Shown piece by piece: positions 36,173 to 45,429 of a DNA stretch of 64,000 bases. Under the pieces are notes generated by a model that was not told the origin of the DNA, searched no databases, and saw only the letters and a program-made list of their open reading frames with translations. The stretch comes from Aldehydirespirator sp965116195 (GTDB lineage: Bacteria > Actinomycetota > Acidimicrobiia > Acidimicrobiales > Aldehydirespiratoraceae): positions 2,852,001 to 2,916,000 of the forward strand of contig OZ220491.1 in the NCBI GenBank assembly GCA_965116195.1, in the 5' to 3' direction. The stretch's first letter is position 1, and every line of letters starts with the position of its first letter. The translations under genes and the position numbers were made by a program.

Positions 36173-36736
36173 TCAAGCTCGGCTGATATAGGTACCGGAG
36201 CGGGTGTCAACCTTGACACGTTCTCCCGGTGACACGAACAGGGGAACCTGCACGACCAAGCCCGTCTCCAGCGTGGCCGGCTTGGTCGCTCCGGACACCC
36301 TGTCACCCTGAACACCCGGCTCAGTCTCGGCGATGCCCAACTCCACGGCTGCCGGCAGATCAGTACCAACGATCTCGGAACCGTACATCTGCATCACAGC
36401 GGTGGCACCGTCCACCAGGAAGTCCGCTGCGGTGCCAAGAGCATGGGGCGGCACAGTTATCTGATCGTAGGACTCGTTGTCCATGAACACCATGTTCACG
36501 CCGTCGCGGTAGAGCAACTGCATCTCACGTTTGTCAATGGTGGCGCGCTCAACCTTCTCTCCGGCTCGAAAGGTGCGATCAACCACCGACCCGGACCTGA
36601 TGTTCTTGAGGGTTGTTCTGACAAAGGCGTGACCCTTGCCCGGCTTGACGTGCTGGAACTCGACCACACTGAACAGGTTCCCGTCAATTTCGAGCACCAT
36701 ACCGTTCCTGAGATCGTTGGTGGATATGTTGGGCAA
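36173..36736 (-). CDS. efp: Elongation factor P
   Basis: EF-P relieves ribosome stalling at polyproline. At 187 residues it is full length: ISTNDLRNGMVLEIDG, the modification loop HVKPGKGHAFV with Lys at the tip, LLYRDGVNMVFMDNESYDQ, and the C-terminal GLVVQVPLFVSPGERVKVDT with TGT-like ending SGTYISRA. It follows pepQ in the usual actinobacterial order (minus strand: aroB, pepQ, efp). nusB, often next, is absent here; a surface-protein gene follows instead. Confidence 0.95.
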   Translation of the reverse strand: MPNISTNDLRNGMVLEIDGNLFSVVEFQHVKPGKGHAFVRTTLKNIRSGSVVDRTFRAGEKVERATIDKREMQLLYRDGVNMVFMDNESYDQITVPPHALGTAADFLVDGATAVMQMYGSEIVGTDLPAAVELGIAETEPGVQGDRVSGATKPATLETGLVVQVPLFVSPGERVKVDTRSGTYISRA

Positions 36737-36799
36737 CGCTGCTATGCCTCCATAGTGAAATCTGAGATCTGCAACGGTTGAATGTACCCGCTCAGCGCT

Positions 36800-36905
36800 G
36801 GATCGGTTCGGTCAAGTCAGACAGATGACGGGTCAAGATGCACGGGGGGCGTCTCGCAGAGTTGCAAAGTCAGACAAATGACCGGTCAAGTCAGACAAAT
36901 AACCG
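36800..36905. repeat. Repeats of the pepQ 3' end
   Basis: Three imperfect copies of GTCAGACAAATGACCGGTCAA-type sequence (near 36816, 36870 and 36889) extend from the end of pepQ toward efp. The last belongs to the pepQ coding end. Confidence 0.75.
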
Positions 36906-38058
36906 GTTCTTTGTGATGCCGGGTCAGGGTTCGGCAGCTGTTGTCGGTCACCAGCAGCAGGTCTTCCACTCTGACACCACCAACACCCTTGAAATACACG
37001 CCGGGCTCGACCGTGAGCACATTGCCGGGTTCAAGAACAGCCGAGGAGGCTGATGAGACACGCGGCAGTTCGTGAATGTCGAGTCCCACTCCGTGTCCGG
37101 TGCCGTGTACGAACGCCTCTCCCATGTCGGCCTGCTCCAAGACTGACCGGCAGGCCCTGTCAATCTCTGTGGCTTTGGTTCCCGGGCGCACTGCGGCTAC
37201 GCCGGTGGCCTGACTGCGAGTCACAGCGTCCAGCATGGCCGCGACCTGCTGCGACGGTTGGCCCAGCACAAATGTGCGAGTCATGTCGCTGCGATAGCCG
37301 TCAACGACCGCTCCGACATCAATGACCACAAGGTCACCTGCAGCCAGTTGGCGATGCTGCGGAGTGGCGTGAGGCAGCGCACTGTTGGTTCCTGAGGCAA
37401 CGATGGTGTCGTATGCCGGTCCCGAGGCACCGGCTGCTCGGATGGCACTGTCCAGTTCCTGTTGCACCGAGCGCTCGGTCACCCCGGGGCGCAGCAGTGC
37501 CAGCACCTCTGCCAGGGCCGCATCAGCAATACCGGCAGCGGCCTCGATGCGAGCCACCTCGGCATGGTCTTTGACGGCACGCAGTTCCTCAACCAGGTCG
37601 TTGAGCGGGACGATCTCGCAGGCAACGGCTGCGGCCCACCGGCGCTGCTCTCTCCATGCGACGCTGTCCTCCAATCCAAGCGTCACGGCACCCCTCAGGG
37701 GCGCGCCACTCTTCAGGGGGGCGATGCCCTTCAGTCGCTTGGCGACCGGTTCAGGGGCCGATCTGGCGATGAGCACCTCCACATCGGACTCGCACCCGGC
37801 ATGCCGCAGTTGGGCCGGAGCCTGCTCGGCGTAGCGACCGTCGGTGACCAGCAGAGCCTGCGCTTCACAGATCACGACCGTGCCATTGGACCCGGTGAAG
37901 CCCGTGAGCCAGCGGACATTGGCAGGCTCAGTGATGACTGCGGCATCCGCACCACGGTCCATCAGCCGCTGCCTGACCCGCTGGAGCCTTCCTTCCACAC
38001 GCAGGGGTGGCAACCAGCTGTGGGCTTGGCGCGCTGTTGGACCAGCACGATCGGTCAT
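36886..38058 (-). CDS. pepQ: Xaa-Pro aminopeptidase (M24 family)
   Basis: The 390-residue metallopeptidase removes N-terminal residues preceding proline, or splits X-Pro dipeptides. The creatinase-like N-domain (VRWLTGFTGSNGTVVI, DGRYAEQAPAQL) precedes the pita-bread fold with metal ligands in VVIDVGAVVDGYRSDMTRTF, the His of HGTGHGVGLDIHE, VLTVEPGVYF and GGVRVEDLLLV. The start overlaps the aroB stop by 4 bases (ATGA), showing coupling. Confidence 0.93.
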   Translation of the reverse strand: MTDRAGPTARQAHSWLPPLRVEGRLQRVRQRLMDRGADAAVITEPANVRWLTGFTGSNGTVVICEAQALLVTDGRYAEQAPAQLRHAGCESDVEVLIARSAPEPVAKRLKGIAPLKSGAPLRGAVTLGLEDSVAWREQRRWAAAVACEIVPLNDLVEELRAVKDHAEVARIEAAAGIADAALAEVLALLRPGVTERSVQQELDSAIRAAGASGPAYDTIVASGTNSALPHATPQHRQLAAGDLVVIDVGAVVDGYRSDMTRTFVLGQPSQQVAAMLDAVTRSQATGVAAVRPGTKATEIDRACRSVLEQADMGEAFVHGTGHGVGLDIHELPRVSSASSAVLEPGNVLTVEPGVYFKGVGGVRVEDLLLVTDNSCRTLTRHHKEPVICLT

Positions 38059-39074
38059 CGCAAAGCCGCCAGTGCGTCACGCAGCACCGGTTCGGGCACC
38101 CCGACAACGGGCTCCACACCGGCGGCAGAGTCCAGCACGAGTGTCAGGCCGTGTACCGCTTTCTTGTCATGTCCGAACAGGCTCAGCAACTCATCGTCAC
38201 CAAGTGTCACGGGCAGCTTTGTCGGCAGTCCGTACGCTGCCACGACACGCCTGTGATCGGCGACCCGAGCCTCGTCAATCCGGCCCAACCGCAACGCCAC
38301 CTCGGCTGCGTACACCAAACCGACCGCTACTGCCTCGCCGTGGCGCAGGTTGTAGCAACCCGCGGTCTCTATGGCGTGGGCCAGGGTGTGGCCGTAGTTG
38401 AGGATCACGCGCCGACCGCCCTCACGTTCGTCCGCAGCCACCACATCCGCCTTGATCTGTACAGCAGCCGCAATGCGATCTTCCAGTGGCAGATCCTCCA
38501 GGTGATCACCACCCAAGAAGTGATACTTGGCCAGTTCCCCCTGGCCGCTGCGAAGCTCACGCGGCTCGAGCGTGGCAAGCACTTCGGTGTCACAGAGCAC
38601 GGCGTGAGGCTGCCAGAAGGCTCCGAGCAGGTTCTTGCCCTCGGGCAGGTTCACGCCTGTCTTGCCGCCGATGGCCGCATCCACCTGCGCCAGCAGCGTG
38701 GTGGGCACTGACACATAGCGGATACCCCGGTGGTAGACGGCCGCCACGAACCCGGCCAGATCGGTGACCACCCCCCCGCCGAGAGCAACGATCACATCCG
38801 CGCGGGTGAACCCGGCGCACGCCATTTCCCGGCAGAGTCGTTCGACCTGGGCCAAGGACTTGGCCTTCTCGCCGTCGGGCACCATGAAGGTGGTCTGCTC
38901 ACAGCCACTGTCAAGGCTCCAGCCGACGGCTTGCTGTGTGATCACCGCTGCTCGGCGTGTCCCGGCAGGCATCACGGCTGGCAGCCGCAGCCTCTGCCCG
39001 GCTCCCACATGCACGTCATATGAGCGCTCGGCCATGCGCACCGTCACAATCTGGGGCGACTCCGGTGCGGCCAC
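38055..39074 (-). CDS. aroB: 3-dehydroquinate synthase
   Basis: AroB cyclises DAHP to 3-dehydroquinate in the shikimate pathway. The 339-residue enzyme has VPDGEKAKSLAQVERL, ALGGGVVTDLAGFVAAVYHRG, PTTLLAQVDAAIGGKTGVN, GELAKYHFLGG, the zinc His in ILNYGHTLAHAIE and LRHGEAVAVGL. In many actinobacteria aroC and aroK stand directly upstream; here that position is taken by an AbiE pair. Confidence 0.95.
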   Translation of the reverse strand: MAAPESPQIVTVRMAERSYDVHVGAGQRLRLPAVMPAGTRRAAVITQQAVGWSLDSGCEQTTFMVPDGEKAKSLAQVERLCREMACAGFTRADVIVALGGGVVTDLAGFVAAVYHRGIRYVSVPTTLLAQVDAAIGGKTGVNLPEGKNLLGAFWQPHAVLCDTEVLATLEPRELRSGQGELAKYHFLGGDHLEDLPLEDRIAAAVQIKADVVAADEREGGRRVILNYGHTLAHAIETAGCYNLRHGEAVAVGLVYAAEVALRLGRIDEARVADHRRVVAAYGLPTKLPVTLGDDELLSLFGHDKKAVHGLTLVLDSAAGVEPVVGVPEPVLRDALAALR

Positions 39075-39284
39075 CGGCCCAGCCTACCGGGGAGTCATGG
39101 ACGGCTCAGCGGTTCAAATGGGGCAGTTCAGCAGGCCAGCGGTTGCAGTCCCAAAGCGCATTCCCGTGAGTACTGGCCGACCGGAAGTCGCAGCAGCTAC
39201 GCCGGCCACAGCTACCGAGAGTGCTCGGAGTGTCAGCAAGAGAAGATCATGTCGATGCTGCTCACTCGCTTACTGTGTTGTTGG

Positions 39285-40370
39285 TTATTGTCGTGTTGTT
39301 TGCATGGACAGCTGCCCGCGATGCATTCCTCGGGTCTGGCGCTGTGCCCAAGACTCCGACACTCCCATCATCCTGGCAATCTGAGCGTTGGTCATACCCA
39401 GACGTTTCAGGGTCTTGGCTCGATCCGGATCGTGTTTGACCCGCGAGGATGACTGCTCGGCAATGGCGATCAGGTCGGGGGTCATCGCCGTGGAAGCAGG
39501 CATCGGTCGGCCAAGTCGCCTGAACGCTTTACGAGCCTTGACACGACGTGACACTTCCTGATGCACAGCAGCTGCGAACTCGGCATGAACAGCGATCGCC
39601 TCCTCAAACTGAGGGGTCTCAGCCCAACCAGGAACCACTGCCTCAATGTCAGCCATGAACTTGGAGTCGGTCTGCATGTGCTCACGCATAGCTACGGCTG
39701 CTGTTTTCGCAGTCCATCGTTTTACCCTGGGTTCATTCAACTTGGCGTATTCCACCAAGCCGATCACATCTCTGGGGCTCACTCCCAGTGTTTTGACGAG
39801 GTGGTAGAAATCGAACAGATCTCGCCCTTTGGAACGAGAGAACAGAGCCTGTATCTTCATGGCTGCCATAAAGGTCGGTTTCATGGCGAGTATTTGAGCT
39901 TCGTCAGGCAACCAACTCTCAGACGGATAGGAGCGGCTCACATATTCAAATTGGTGTGTGAGGTTTATGTCGGTTGACAACTTGGCAAGCTCAACCTTGA
40001 CGCGCCGCATCAACTTGGGCGCTGAGGCCATGAACCCAACCATGACTTTTGGAAAGGGGGGCTTCCGTCTTATGGGTCTTGGGTTGAAGGCCTGCAACCC
40101 GATATCCAAAGCTGTCTGTAACAGAGGCTCCAAAGTAGCCTGCGGCGATCCATCCAGACACACGTAGTCCAAGTCCTCGGAATAGCGCATCGCCTTAGGC
40201 AACCACAGTTTATTGAGCCCGGTACCGCCGCTGAGAGCGATAGTGTCCTTGAGGTCAGGGTTCTGCGAAACAGCGACCATGAGCCGTTCCAGCCACATGT
40301 CCTGTTCGATTTCAAATGTCTGCTTCCACGGGTGGGTTGTTTCCCACCGCGCCACATCTTCAGAGAGCAT
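39285..40370 (-). CDS. AbiEii-type nucleotidyltransferase toxin
   Basis: Starting at ATG 40370 (TGATG overlap with the antitoxin stop), the 361-residue protein has the nucleotidyltransferase core TIALSGGTGLNKLWL followed by RYSEDLDYV (G-G-T ... S-x-D-L-D metal site), LAMKPTFMAAMKIQALFSR and KGRDLFDFYHL, the usual AbiEii blocks. It ends in a helix-turn-helix (LKRLGMTNAQIARMMGVS). AbiE toxins are nucleotidyltransferases that halt growth, in some cases on phage infection. Confidence 0.85.
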   Translation of the reverse strand: MLSEDVARWETTHPWKQTFEIEQDMWLERLMVAVSQNPDLKDTIALSGGTGLNKLWLPKAMRYSEDLDYVCLDGSPQATLEPLLQTALDIGLQAFNPRPIRRKPPFPKVMVGFMASAPKLMRRVKVELAKLSTDINLTHQFEYVSRSYPSESWLPDEAQILAMKPTFMAAMKIQALFSRSKGRDLFDFYHLVKTLGVSPRDVIGLVEYAKLNEPRVKRWTAKTAAVAMREHMQTDSKFMADIEAVVPGWAETPQFEEAIAVHAEFAAAVHQEVSRRVKARKAFRRLGRPMPASTAMTPDLIAIAEQSSSRVKHDPDRAKTLKRLGMTNAQIARMMGVSESWAQRQTRGMHRGQLSMQTTRQ

Positions 40371-41227
40371 CACAGGTCCGAGTCCAAGGAGCCACAGACA
40401 TGAACCTTCCACACCGGGTCATAGGAATGAACCGAGTTGTGGGAGTGACCAACGGGCGCGCCGTCCGAAGCGACCTCGGGAAATCCCGCAAAGAGCCCGA
40501 CATCACGGCTGTCGTCCGGAACAGTGGCACGCAGAGGCCTCAGGTCGAAAGGGACTTCGGTCTGTTCAGACATGGCCGCCAGGACATAGCCGACACGCTG
40601 GCGGACTGGAACAGGATACAACTCAGCAGTTTCGGCAAGCAGTTGAGGGTCAAGCGCATAGGTGCCTGGTGGCATCTCGCGCTGAAAGAGCATCAAACCC
40701 GCAACGTTGGCTGTCATATGGGAGGCACCGGCGGACGTCAGATCAAGCAGGGTGGTCTCCAGCGTGGACAGGCGACAGCCAACAGCCCCGTAGTTCCATG
40801 TGGCCGGATACACCCACCTGGCGGGGAACCATGCGATGACAGGCCGGTACACGAATTTGATGACGGTGCCTGCTATCGTCCGAGCTTGAAGCCGCTTGTC
40901 GGTCAGAACAGTGAACCGCTTGATCCCGTGGCTGTGACAGCCGAACATTGATGCGGCTGAGAGTTCGCCGATGTAGTAGCGGCAGCCGAGGTGCGACATC
41001 ATTGCATCGATGTAGTCGGTGGCCCACGCCTTGCCGTTGTCTGCAGGAGTCCAGCCTCCTTTGGTTACGCAGACCATCTCTCCAGCGTCGCGCGGTTGAC
41101 GTAATCGGGTGGCAACCTGCGACGGCTCGCAGCCGATCCATCCGGCTATCTCGACCGACGACGCGAAGGGTCTGCGATTCTCTCGCATCCATGCCTTGAG
41201 ACCTGCTGCCGTGGTCACCGCCGCCAT
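40370..41227 (-). CDS. AbiEi-type antitoxin
   Basis: The 285-residue protein, from ATG 41227, begins with a winged-helix region (VEIAGWIGCEPSQVATRLRQ...GEMVCVTKGGW) and continues with the AbiEi body: YYIGELSAASMFGCHSHG, RLSTLETTLLDLTSAG. AbiEi represses the operon and neutralises the toxin. A one-base overlap couples it to the toxin gene. Confidence 0.82.
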   Translation of the reverse strand: MAAVTTAAGLKAWMRENRRPFASSVEIAGWIGCEPSQVATRLRQPRDAGEMVCVTKGGWTPADNGKAWATDYIDAMMSHLGCRYYIGELSAASMFGCHSHGIKRFTVLTDKRLQARTIAGTVIKFVYRPVIAWFPARWVYPATWNYGAVGCRLSTLETTLLDLTSAGASHMTANVAGLMLFQREMPPGTYALDPQLLAETAELYPVPVRQRVGYVLAAMSEQTEVPFDLRPLRATVPDDSRDVGLFAGFPEVASDGAPVGHSHNSVHSYDPVWKVHVCGSLDSDL

Positions 41228-41657
41228 ACCCAGCAGTGTACCATATTGATACACTCAATCTTCACCCTGTGTTCCTGCCAAGCGGTCAGGTCCCGGTGTC
41301 GGCACACGCGCCAAGAACGGCGGTAGCCGATGGCATACCGGCCGGGTCCCCGCCAAGGTCAGGTCCCGGTGTCGGCACTCATGACCGTGAGTCCATACTC
41401 CTGTTCCCTAACCGGAGGTACGTGACGCAGTAGCACAGGGTCGCGTGTCGTCGGCCAACGCCAAACGGTCGGCTGACGCGGTGGAGCGCACCAGCGCTGG
41501 TGCGGTTGAGGCTGATGGTGAGTTGTTGAAGATGGCGGAGTCGATGCGCGCTGAGCAGTTCACCAGACATTCCCGTCGCTGGATCGCCGAACAGCAACAT
41601 GATGATGCTGGTGGTAGTGGTGGTGAAGCTGACATCAGCGCATGTTTGGGTGAGCCT
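41228..41657. other. 430-bp interval upstream of the AbiE pair
   Basis: Contains a short direct repeat (AGGTCCCGGTGTCGGCAC... near 41286 and 41361) and the possible DUF222 fragment described separately. No other gene, RNA or terminator is visible. Confidence 0.5.
41445..41640 (+). pseudogene. Possible remnant of a DUF222/HNH-type protein
   Basis: From GTG 41445 about 60 codons read as a helical segment (RSADAVERTSAGAVEADGEL, then MAESMRAEQFTRHSRRWIAE) resembling, from memory, the middle of DUF222 proteins that often carry an HNH nuclease. The resemblance ends near 41640, where the frame enters the antisense of the prepilin peptidase. No start or catalytic part is present. Confidence 0.3.
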
Positions 41658-42455
41658 CTATGTGGCCAGGGATTCGGAGAACATCACCACGATCATTGTT
41701 CCGGTTGCCAGCGCCGGGCCGAAGGGGAAGCTGGTGTCAAGCAGGCGGGAGCCACCGGGACGGGAGCGGGGATGAGTACCGGCGGGCATCGGATCGTTGA
41801 GGACTTCTGTGCCGAAGCGTCTGAGCATTGCCAGAGCCAGTCCCATGACGATCCCAATCAGACAGCCAAACAACAGGGCCTGCAGAGCGAGGCTGACCGC
41901 CGGCGGCCACCCAGAATGCACAGCACCGGCGACCCAGCCGATGTGTAGTCCCAGCAACGGGGCGATCTTGACATCACCGAAGCCGAGGCCGCTCGGCTGT
42001 ATCTCGTGGGCGACCCACATGAGTGCTCCATAGCCAAGAGCCACCATCAAAGCCGAGATGATCGCGTCGGGACGACCGAGCGCTGCTGACGCCGTAACAA
42101 CAGCAACGAGGCTTGCCACAAACGCAGGCAGCGTGACAGCATCCGGCAGTCGATAGACGCGCAAGTCAATGACCGACAGTGCCACCAGCGACGTAGCTGC
42201 AACAAGTGGCGGCAGCGCAGCCCAGCCCATACCGAAGCGATACACCACAGCCAGCCACAAAGCCGCAGTGGCAACTTCGGTCACCGGCACACCGAAACAT
42301 CCGGACCAACGACCAGGCCAGCGGACCCTGCGGCGCGGTTGGTAGCGCTCGGCAATGGCCGCAGCAAGTCGCCCGGCGACCAGACCCGCAACCGTCACGG
42401 CCCCCAACGTTGCAATGTTCACCGTCGGCAGCAGTTCTGATGCTGCCTCAGCCAC
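41658..42455 (-). CDS. Prepilin peptidase (A24 family)
   Basis: The 265-residue polytopic membrane protein carries both aspartate motifs of type IV prepilin peptidases: SVIDLRVYRLPDAVT and GLGFGDVKIAPLLG (GxGDxK-type). Several hydrophobic helices are evident (ATSLVALSVIDL, ALLFGCLIGIVMGLALAML). It would cleave, and perhaps methylate, pilin precursors at the membrane. It lacks the long N-terminal cysteine domain of PilD. No pilin gene is nearby; it stands between aroE and the AbiE pair. Confidence 0.82.
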   Translation of the reverse strand: MAEAASELLPTVNIATLGAVTVAGLVAGRLAAAIAERYQPRRRVRWPGRWSGCFGVPVTEVATAALWLAVVYRFGMGWAALPPLVAATSLVALSVIDLRVYRLPDAVTLPAFVASLVAVVTASAALGRPDAIISALMVALGYGALMWVAHEIQPSGLGFGDVKIAPLLGLHIGWVAGAVHSGWPPAVSLALQALLFGCLIGIVMGLALAMLRRFGTEVLNDPMPAGTHPRSRPGGSRLLDTSFPFGPALATGTMIVVMFSESLAT

Positions 42456-42481
42456 ACTGTGATCGCCACGGCCCCTTGCAT

Positions 42482-42709
42482 CGCAACGTTCATCCGAACA
42501 CTACGCCGACCAACTGTGCATATGTTCATCCCGGCGCGACGGCGGCTTGACGCATCACCTTGATCCGCTCCACTCTCACCCCGACTGCATGTGCGGTGTT
42601 CATCCGAGTACAACAGCAACGTGACACATCACCCGCTCTGCCACACCTGTCACCCTGACTGACTGTGCAAACGTTCATCCGGGCGCGACGGCGGCTTGAC
42701 GCATCACCT
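42482..42709. repeat. About 75-bp degenerate tandem repeat at the aroE 3' end
   Basis: GTTCATCC...GCGACGGCGGCTTGACGCATC occurs at 42524 and 42673 (one mismatch) with a degenerate copy at about 42598, a period near 75. The right-hand copy is the coding end of aroE; the others fill the gap to the prepilin peptidase. Confidence 0.85.
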
Positions 42710-43499
42710 CCACGGGCGCTGGTAACCCAGTCCACAACTCAAAAGCCTCAGCAGCCTGGAAAACCAGCATGGACAAACCGTTGTAGGCCTTGATCCCCCG
42801 ACTGCGCAGTTCGGCCAGCCACCGCGTCTCAAGCGGTTCGTAAACCAGATCAACCGCCACCTGGCCAACCCGGAGCAACTCAGGGTCACAAGGCATCGCA
42901 GTATCGGTACCCATACCCATCGAGGTCGCGTTGACGACGATGTCGGCGTCGGTTATGTCAGCCGACGAACCAACCCGACCCGCCGGGCCCACCAACGCGG
43001 CGGTTGTCACAGCAGCGGTGCCGGTGCGGTTGATGACAGCCACATCAGCAGCACCAGCCATCCCCAACCCATGGGCAACCGCCCTGGCAGCACCGCCCCC
43101 GCCGAGCAGCGCCACCCGGCGTGCAACGGGTGTGATCGCGGCATCAGCTTGCAAGCCGGCAAGGAAACCGTTGGCATCAGTATTGACCGCATGAAGCCTC
43201 CCACCTTCAACAGCAACGATGCAGTTGGCCGCGCCGACAGCACGCACGGCATCATCGGTGGAGTCAGCCGCGACCGCCACCTCTGCCTTGAGCGGCATGG
43301 TGACCGACAACCCGGCCAACCCCAGAACCCTCATGGCCTCAAGGGCTGCCGCACCGCTGCCAGCAGGCACCTCAAAGGCTGTGAACACCCAATCAAGTCC
43401 CCGTGCCGCGAAAGCCGCGTTGTGCACAACAGGCGAGCGCGAGTGGTGCACCGGATCACCAATCACAGCAGCAACACGCCCGGCCTGGAACTCACCCAT
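42675..43499 (-). CDS. aroE: Shikimate dehydrogenase
   Basis: AroE reduces 3-dehydroshikimate with NADPH. From ATG 43499 it has 274 residues: AAVIGDPVHHSRSPVVHNAA (shikimate site), GLSVTMPLKAEV (catalytic Lys), AVNTDANGFLAGL, the nucleotide loop LLGGGGAARAVAHGL, VINRT, and the C-terminal AYNGLSMLVFQAAEAFELWTG (shortened here by other wording: GLSMLVFQA, then FELWTG). Both gene ends are echoed in the flanking intergenic DNA. Confidence 0.93.
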   Translation of the reverse strand: MGEFQAGRVAAVIGDPVHHSRSPVVHNAAFAARGLDWVFTAFEVPAGSGAAALEAMRVLGLAGLSVTMPLKAEVAVAADSTDDAVRAVGAANCIVAVEGGRLHAVNTDANGFLAGLQADAAITPVARRVALLGGGGAARAVAHGLGMAGAADVAVINRTGTAAVTTAALVGPAGRVGSSADITDADIVVNATSMGMGTDTAMPCDPELLRVGQVAVDLVYEPLETRWLAELRSRGIKAYNGLSMLVFQAAEAFELWTGLPAPVEVMRQAAVAPG

Positions 43500-43745
43500 C
43501 CACAACACCCACACTCACGACACTTGCCTTCCTTGTCCCCCAGACACGAACACCCTTCTGGAACTCATCCATCAACAACATGAGCGCTCACGACACTTGC
43601 GCAAAACCGGCCATACCAACCCACAAAAACAGACCTCATCTGTCAACCACACCTGCACGCCTCGGTTCCGCGATCCCGACCTCATACAGGACATGCTCTG
43701 GCCTGGAACTCACCCATCAGCAGTATCCGAGTTCACGACATATGG
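43487..43745. repeat. About 73-bp degenerate repeats between aroE and mltG
   Basis: GGAACTCA(C/T)CCATC followed by TCACGACA recurs at 43487 (the aroE start), 43560 and 43705, i.e. offsets of 73 and 145. The last copy overlaps the mltG end. Confidence 0.8.
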
Positions 43746-45429
43746 CGACCTGCTCTTCGTGCTCTGCCAGCGTGCGATGGAAGTGATGGGCACCCCGCAC
43801 TCCGCCCTCATCTGTTCGGACGTAAAACAACCAGTCCCCTTCTGCAGGTTGCAACGCTGCAATCAGTGAAGCCTCACCCGGCGCTGCTATAGGGGTGGGT
43901 GGAAGGCCCGAGACAGCCCGGGTGTTCCAAGGTGACTCTGAGCGCAGATCCGCAACCGTCAGTTCGGTGCAGGGTTTGCGGGCTGCGTAGCAAGCGGTGG
44001 CATCAATACCAAGACGCATACCCTCTGTGAGCCGGTTGTAGACAACCCGGGCGATCTTGGCACGCTCCTCCTGCAACAGAGCCTCCTCCTCGATCAGGCT
44101 GGCAACAATGATCACCTCGTAGGGACTGAGTCCAAACTCAACGACATCGGGGTGCATACCGGGGTCTTCAAGCAGTCGGGCGAAACGTTTGTCGAACTCA
44201 TCTGACATCCGCAACAAGAAGCCCTGCTCATCTGACAGGTAGTCGGCACCAACGTCATAGGTAGCCGGAAAGAGCATCCCCTCAAGGTTCCTGATCAGCG
44301 CGTTCTCCGGCAGATACAGAGCCTCACGCACCAGCGAGACATAGGCCGCCTCAAGGTCCTCACGTTCAAACTCGGGGTTCTCGACAAGCAGCCTGTCAAC
44401 CAACTCCTCCCAGTGCAGACCTTCGGGAACAGTTATGCGTTTGATCACCTCCGGCACAGGTCCGGCATCCAGAACCTGCTTCACGGACTCGAAGTCCATG
44501 TTCTCAAACAAGATGTAGTCACCCGCCTCCACCTCGACTTCAGCATCACAGCCAAGAAACCCGATGATGGTGAGGTTCCCCTCGCATCGCAGCCAATAGC
44601 GGAACACGGTGGCATTGGAGACCACCTCTGCATTCTGGAGATCCCCGGCGATGGCGTTGATAGAAGTGCCCTGGGCGATGGTGAGTTCCACCGGATCACC
44701 TGACGGCCCTTCAGGAGTTATCTGAGCATCAATCCAGCTGTAGGCACGACCGCGCACCCACAGTGCGGCCACAATCACCAACACAACAAGCACCACCAAG
44801 CGCGCAAAGCCACCCCAGTAGGGGCGGTAGCGAACCCAGTTACGGTCATCCGCGTCGTAGACGGGATCAACGAGAGGACCGTCACCCAGTTCTTCCTCCA
44901 CGACCTGCATTTCGCCCGCGGGAACGGCTGACCAACCTCGGCTCGTGGGCTGCTGAGCGCCTGACCTTTTGCCTGCACCACGCGTCTGACGACTGGAGCG
45001 CTGCTGACCTGGCTGCACCGGGTCTTGCGGATAGTGCCCCGGCTGTCGAGGGTCCGCTGGCTGCGGAGGATGCCTTGGACGCGAATAGTCCGCTGACTGC
45101 ATTGAGTCCTGCGAATAGTGCCCCGGCTGTCGAGGGTCCGCTGCCCGCGAATGGTGCTGCGACTGCATCACGTCCTGCGAATAGTCCGCTGACTGCATCG
45201 GGCCTTGCGGATAGTGCCCCGGCTGTCGAGGGTCCGCTGCCTGCGGATAGTCGGCTGAGTGTGGGTGCGGGTGCGGCGACTGCGACGGCTCTGACGGTGA
45301 CGGTTGAATGCGCGGCTCAGGCTCCAGAGGTTTGCCGGCATCCGGGGCGCGTCCGGTCAGCGAGTCCCACAACTGAGATCGACCACGCCGAGACTCTTTA
45401 CGCTCAGCCACCGGGCATGCCTGCGTCAA
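43717..45429 (-). CDS. mltG: Endolytic murein transglycosylase MltG with a repetitive cytosolic N-terminus
   Basis: MltG cuts nascent glycan strands at the membrane. The 570-residue protein has an unusual cytoplasmic region (about 50-150) of imperfect ADPRQPGHYPQ-type repeats, then a membrane segment (LVVLVVLVIVAALWV, about 210-225), a LysM-like domain (IAQGTSINAIAGDLQNAEVV) and the YceG domain with the catalytic Glu in IIVASLIEEEALLQEERAKI, RVVYNRL and GIDATACYA. The 5' end overlaps ruvX by 26 bases. Confidence 0.92.
   Translation of the reverse strand: MTQACPVAERKESRRGRSQLWDSLTGRAPDAGKPLEPEPRIQPSPSEPSQSPHPHPHSADYPQAADPRQPGHYPQGPMQSADYSQDVMQSQHHSRAADPRQPGHYSQDSMQSADYSRPRHPPQPADPRQPGHYPQDPVQPGQQRSSRQTRGAGKRSGAQQPTSRGWSAVPAGEMQVVEEELGDGPLVDPVYDADDRNWVRYRPYWGGFARLVVLVVLVIVAALWVRGRAYSWIDAQITPEGPSGDPVELTIAQGTSINAIAGDLQNAEVVSNATVFRYWLRCEGNLTIIGFLGCDAEVEVEAGDYILFENMDFESVKQVLDAGPVPEVIKRITVPEGLHWEELVDRLLVENPEFEREDLEAAYVSLVREALYLPENALIRNLEGMLFPATYDVGADYLSDEQGFLLRMSDEFDKRFARLLEDPGMHPDVVEFGLSPYEVIIVASLIEEEALLQEERAKIARVVYNRLTEGMRLGIDATACYAARKPCTELTVADLRSESPWNTRAVSGLPPTPIAAPGEASLIAALQPAEGDWLFYVRTDEGGVRGAHHFHRTLAEHEEQVAICRELGYC

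Noticed and set aside
41445..41948. A complete 167-residue plus-strand gene
   Set aside because: Beyond about 41640 it is antisense to the prepilin peptidase; only the first 60 or so codons have any family resemblance.
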